A stretch of DNA of 60,000 bases from Lineus longissimus (taxonomy: Eukaryota > Nemertea > Pilidiophora > Heteronemertea > Lineidae), in NCBI RefSeq assembly GCF_910592395.1, contig NC_088324.1, positions 1,800,001 to 1,860,000 on the forward strand, written 5' to 3'. Below, in pieces: positions 58,078-60,000 of the stretch. The translations under genes and the position numbers were made by a program. How positions within the stretch are numbered: the stretch's first letter is position 1; the number at the start of each line of letters is the position of its first letter. The notes below the pieces were generated by a model, which was given only the letters and a program-made list of their open reading frames with translations, did no database searches and had not been told where the DNA came from.

Positions 58078-58620
58078 TATCGACCGATTTGCGCTATCGA
58101 TTGATCGCGCAGCGCCATCTATGGATCTGTCGTTTGTGCAAGCATCGGTCGATGACTCAGCGCGATCTATCGATGGGTTGTATAATTGATACTGGGATTG
58201 GACAGGAGTGCGTGATGAGGGCCGTGCGTGGGTCTACATGCGGGATGTGCTCGAGGGGCGGGGTAGGGTTTGGGCGGAGCTCCTTTGATTAAAGTGATAC
58301 CCAGGAAGATCCATCACTTGAAATTCTCTTTTCTTCACCCAGTCTCTGAAGTGCGCATCCACTTTCACGTTGACATCGAGGAGATGGTGCAGGATTGCCT
58401 CGTACTTCTCTTCGGTCAGGACTGGGCTCTTCTTTGACACTGCCTGGACATCTACAATCTCTTGCATTTTCTTCTTGAACTGTTCGCTTTCGGGGGCGCA
58501 TATTGTTTTTCTGGTAGGAAAGGGTGGAAAATGCTGTCCACTAAACTGGTCTGCTAACAAAATCAAAAGGGCGGTTAGATCTACAATTGTTTGCTAGAGG
58601 CGTGCGATGACGCTATGTAT
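58078..58620. other. Insertion splitting the Copia relic
   Basis: About 540 bp of foreign sequence. It contains CGCTATCGA/TCGATTGATCGCGC words near its left end and a 110-codon minus frame (58566-58234, LTEEKYEAILHHLLDVNVKV) that I cannot assign. The ends are not resolved. Confidence 0.35.
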
Positions 58621-58897
58621 CTCAGAGATCAGTTGCAGTGTATTTTGGGACACAGCTTAGAATGCGAATTGATTGCAGTTGTTGCAAGAGAATGTAGTTG
58701 AGTCGTTGGGATCAACAAAATTGGTTGATGATAAGCGTTTGCACCTGGATATAAGTGCCATTCAGCAGTGAATCGACCGAAATGACATAAACACTGTGAG
58801 GTTGCTCCCAGGAGATTACCAGGTTGCAAACTGTATGACGAAGAAAGGCGCATCCGCTGATAAGTTGTTGCATGTATTGAGAACAGGAAAACTTTAA
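58621..58897 (+). pseudogene. Copia RNase H C-terminus
   Basis: The plus frames read DDKRLHLDISAIQQ, then VRLLPGDYQVANCMTKKGAS and ADKLLHVLRTGKL before the stop at 58897. This is the typical end of Copia pol, continuing the relic at 57120-58077. Confidence 0.6.
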
Positions 58898-59233
58898 GAC
58901 TGCTGAGTGAGACAAAGTGTCAATGAAGATTAAAGCGTGTAATAGACAATGCTTTGACGTGCTGTGTGATTGATTATTCATTTTAAGTTACGTGTTTTAG
59001 AAGTTTACTGTTTTAAAATGTTAGCCTGCTTCACTTTCTTTTGTCAGTTCATTTAGTGGTTATGCTGTGCGCACGTTAATATTTGTTGACTTAAAAAGAA
59101 GGAAAGAAAATATTGTTTATTAATGTTAATGTTTAATATATGCTGCCTGATGTGACGTCAGAGGGTCTTGCGTTGTGAAGAATATATGTGTTGTGTCGTA
59201 TTTGTGTCGTCATGTAGTTTTATCAAAGAGTTA
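58898..59233. other. No gene recognised
   Basis: AT-rich; could include the remnant 3' LTR of the Copia element, but no second LTR is available for comparison. Confidence 0.3.
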
Positions 59234-60000
59234 TCACTGAGGACCTGCGACGTGGATGTTCCGTGGGCGGAAGGCAACCTCAAAACCATTCACTATGACT
59301 TCGGGACTGACAGATGCCAAGGCATTGCTGATTATCTGCACAACATCCCCTAAGGCCGATCTGATCACACTGCCCAGCCTCATCCGTATTTTCTTTCTTC
59401 CAAGCCTTCCATGCATTCGTGCGTGACTTTTAAAAAAGATCTCATGACTGTAAAATCTAAGGGTTGTGCCAAGGAGGTACACCCTACAGGGTTGAATTCA
59501 TGGATTCCGCCTTCTTCAGTGACACGCAGTCCGAAGTTCTCAGTAATGTGTGCCCGGTAGCGATCCACCAACAGGACAAAGTGTTCAGCCTGTGCTGCCT
59601 GGACGTACCCCTGCGAAGACCTCGTCAAGTAAATGATGGATCATTTCGTCCTTAACCCATCCGGTTTGAGATGATGTTACAAAAAAATGTTCAGGAACAT
59701 CTTCCAACGCATTGAGTTGCCGAACGAATCCTCTTCGAGGGACGGTCGTGTGAGCTTGTAGTTTATCACCATTTGCAGCCACACAGAAAGAAACTGTGAA
59801 CCCTAACTTAGCATTGGACCTTGACGTTCTGACATCTACAGCATTTGAACCGTTTTCATAAAGGGTGTAGAGTAGCCGAAAGTCAAGCAGTGCGAAAGTT
59901 TCGTCCACGTTAAATAAAAGGCGAAAGGGTATCCCGAAACGATCAATCATTTATGTGACGTCATCACGAAAAGTCTGTCGTGGAGCTGCGGTTTTGTTTC
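59234..60000 (-). pseudogene. Second pogo/Tigger-like transposase, cut by the window edge
   Basis: The minus strand, in three successive frames, reads LLFNVDETFALLDF (first Asp), then LLVDRYRAHITENFGL (second Asp), GCTSLAQPLDFTVMRSF (third Asp), then KSHARMHGRLGRKKI. Two frameshifts, near 59620 and 59430, break it. The LLxDRYxAH and TSLxQPLDxTVxRSF phrases match the element at 34016-36000, so both belong to one lineage. The N-terminal part lies beyond 60000. Confidence 0.65.

Overview
The window looks like nuclear DNA of a marine metazoan, probably an invertebrate. It has GT-AG introns, immunoglobulin-superfamily exons in phase 1, frequent TACATGTA-type words, and a dense load of DNA transposons, Polinton-like elements, LINEs and LTR elements. 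The sequence alone does not fix the species or phylum.

Two host genes can be assembled exon by exon with every splice phase matching. Receptor A (934-20996, 9 exons, 625 codons) and receptor B (30171-42864, 11 exons, 587 codons) are plus-strand paralogues in tandem. Both encode a signal peptide, three Ig domains, a stalk built from 48-nt microexons, one transmembrane segment and a tyrosine-containing tail. The paralogous block runs from about 545 to 12240 in A and from about 29775 to 39480 in B. Past that point the transmembrane and tail exons are unrelated. A ends in an ITAM-like pair of tyrosines. B carries a consensus ITIM, an ITIM/ITSM-like site and a YENV site. This is the layout of a paired activating/inhibitory immunoreceptor locus. 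In both genes the signal-peptide exon is followed by a tandem array of 69-bp units that repeat its hydrophobic core together with its 5' splice site, in frame.

The receptor introns hold most of the mobile DNA. In A the stalk introns contain an older PIF/Harbinger copy (4740-9668) split by a younger, apparently intact one (5274-8789) with a HARBI1-like transposase and a three-exon Myb-like gene. The last intron holds a 6.9-kb Polinton-like element (12928-19827) with terminal inverted repeats, two convergent sets of small genes, a five-copy 29-nt motif and large hairpins, but no recognisable polymerase or integrase. In B the introns contain a foldback element (32184-32846) and a pogo/Tigger-like transposon (33607-36972).

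Between the receptors (21060-30170) lie a decayed LINE, a mariner-type MITE, a Harbinger-type MITE, a possible MULE transposase fragment and a short open frame resembling the end of a seven-helix receptor. Downstream of B (43.1-60 kb) is a graveyard of nested elements: a family repeat, a gag-protease LTR element split by a Mutator-like element, a Polinton DNA polymerase B relic split by a small palindromic element that is itself split by a second Mutator-like element, a Copia relic, and a second pogo-type transposase running off the right edge. No tRNA, rRNA or CRISPR locus was recognised.
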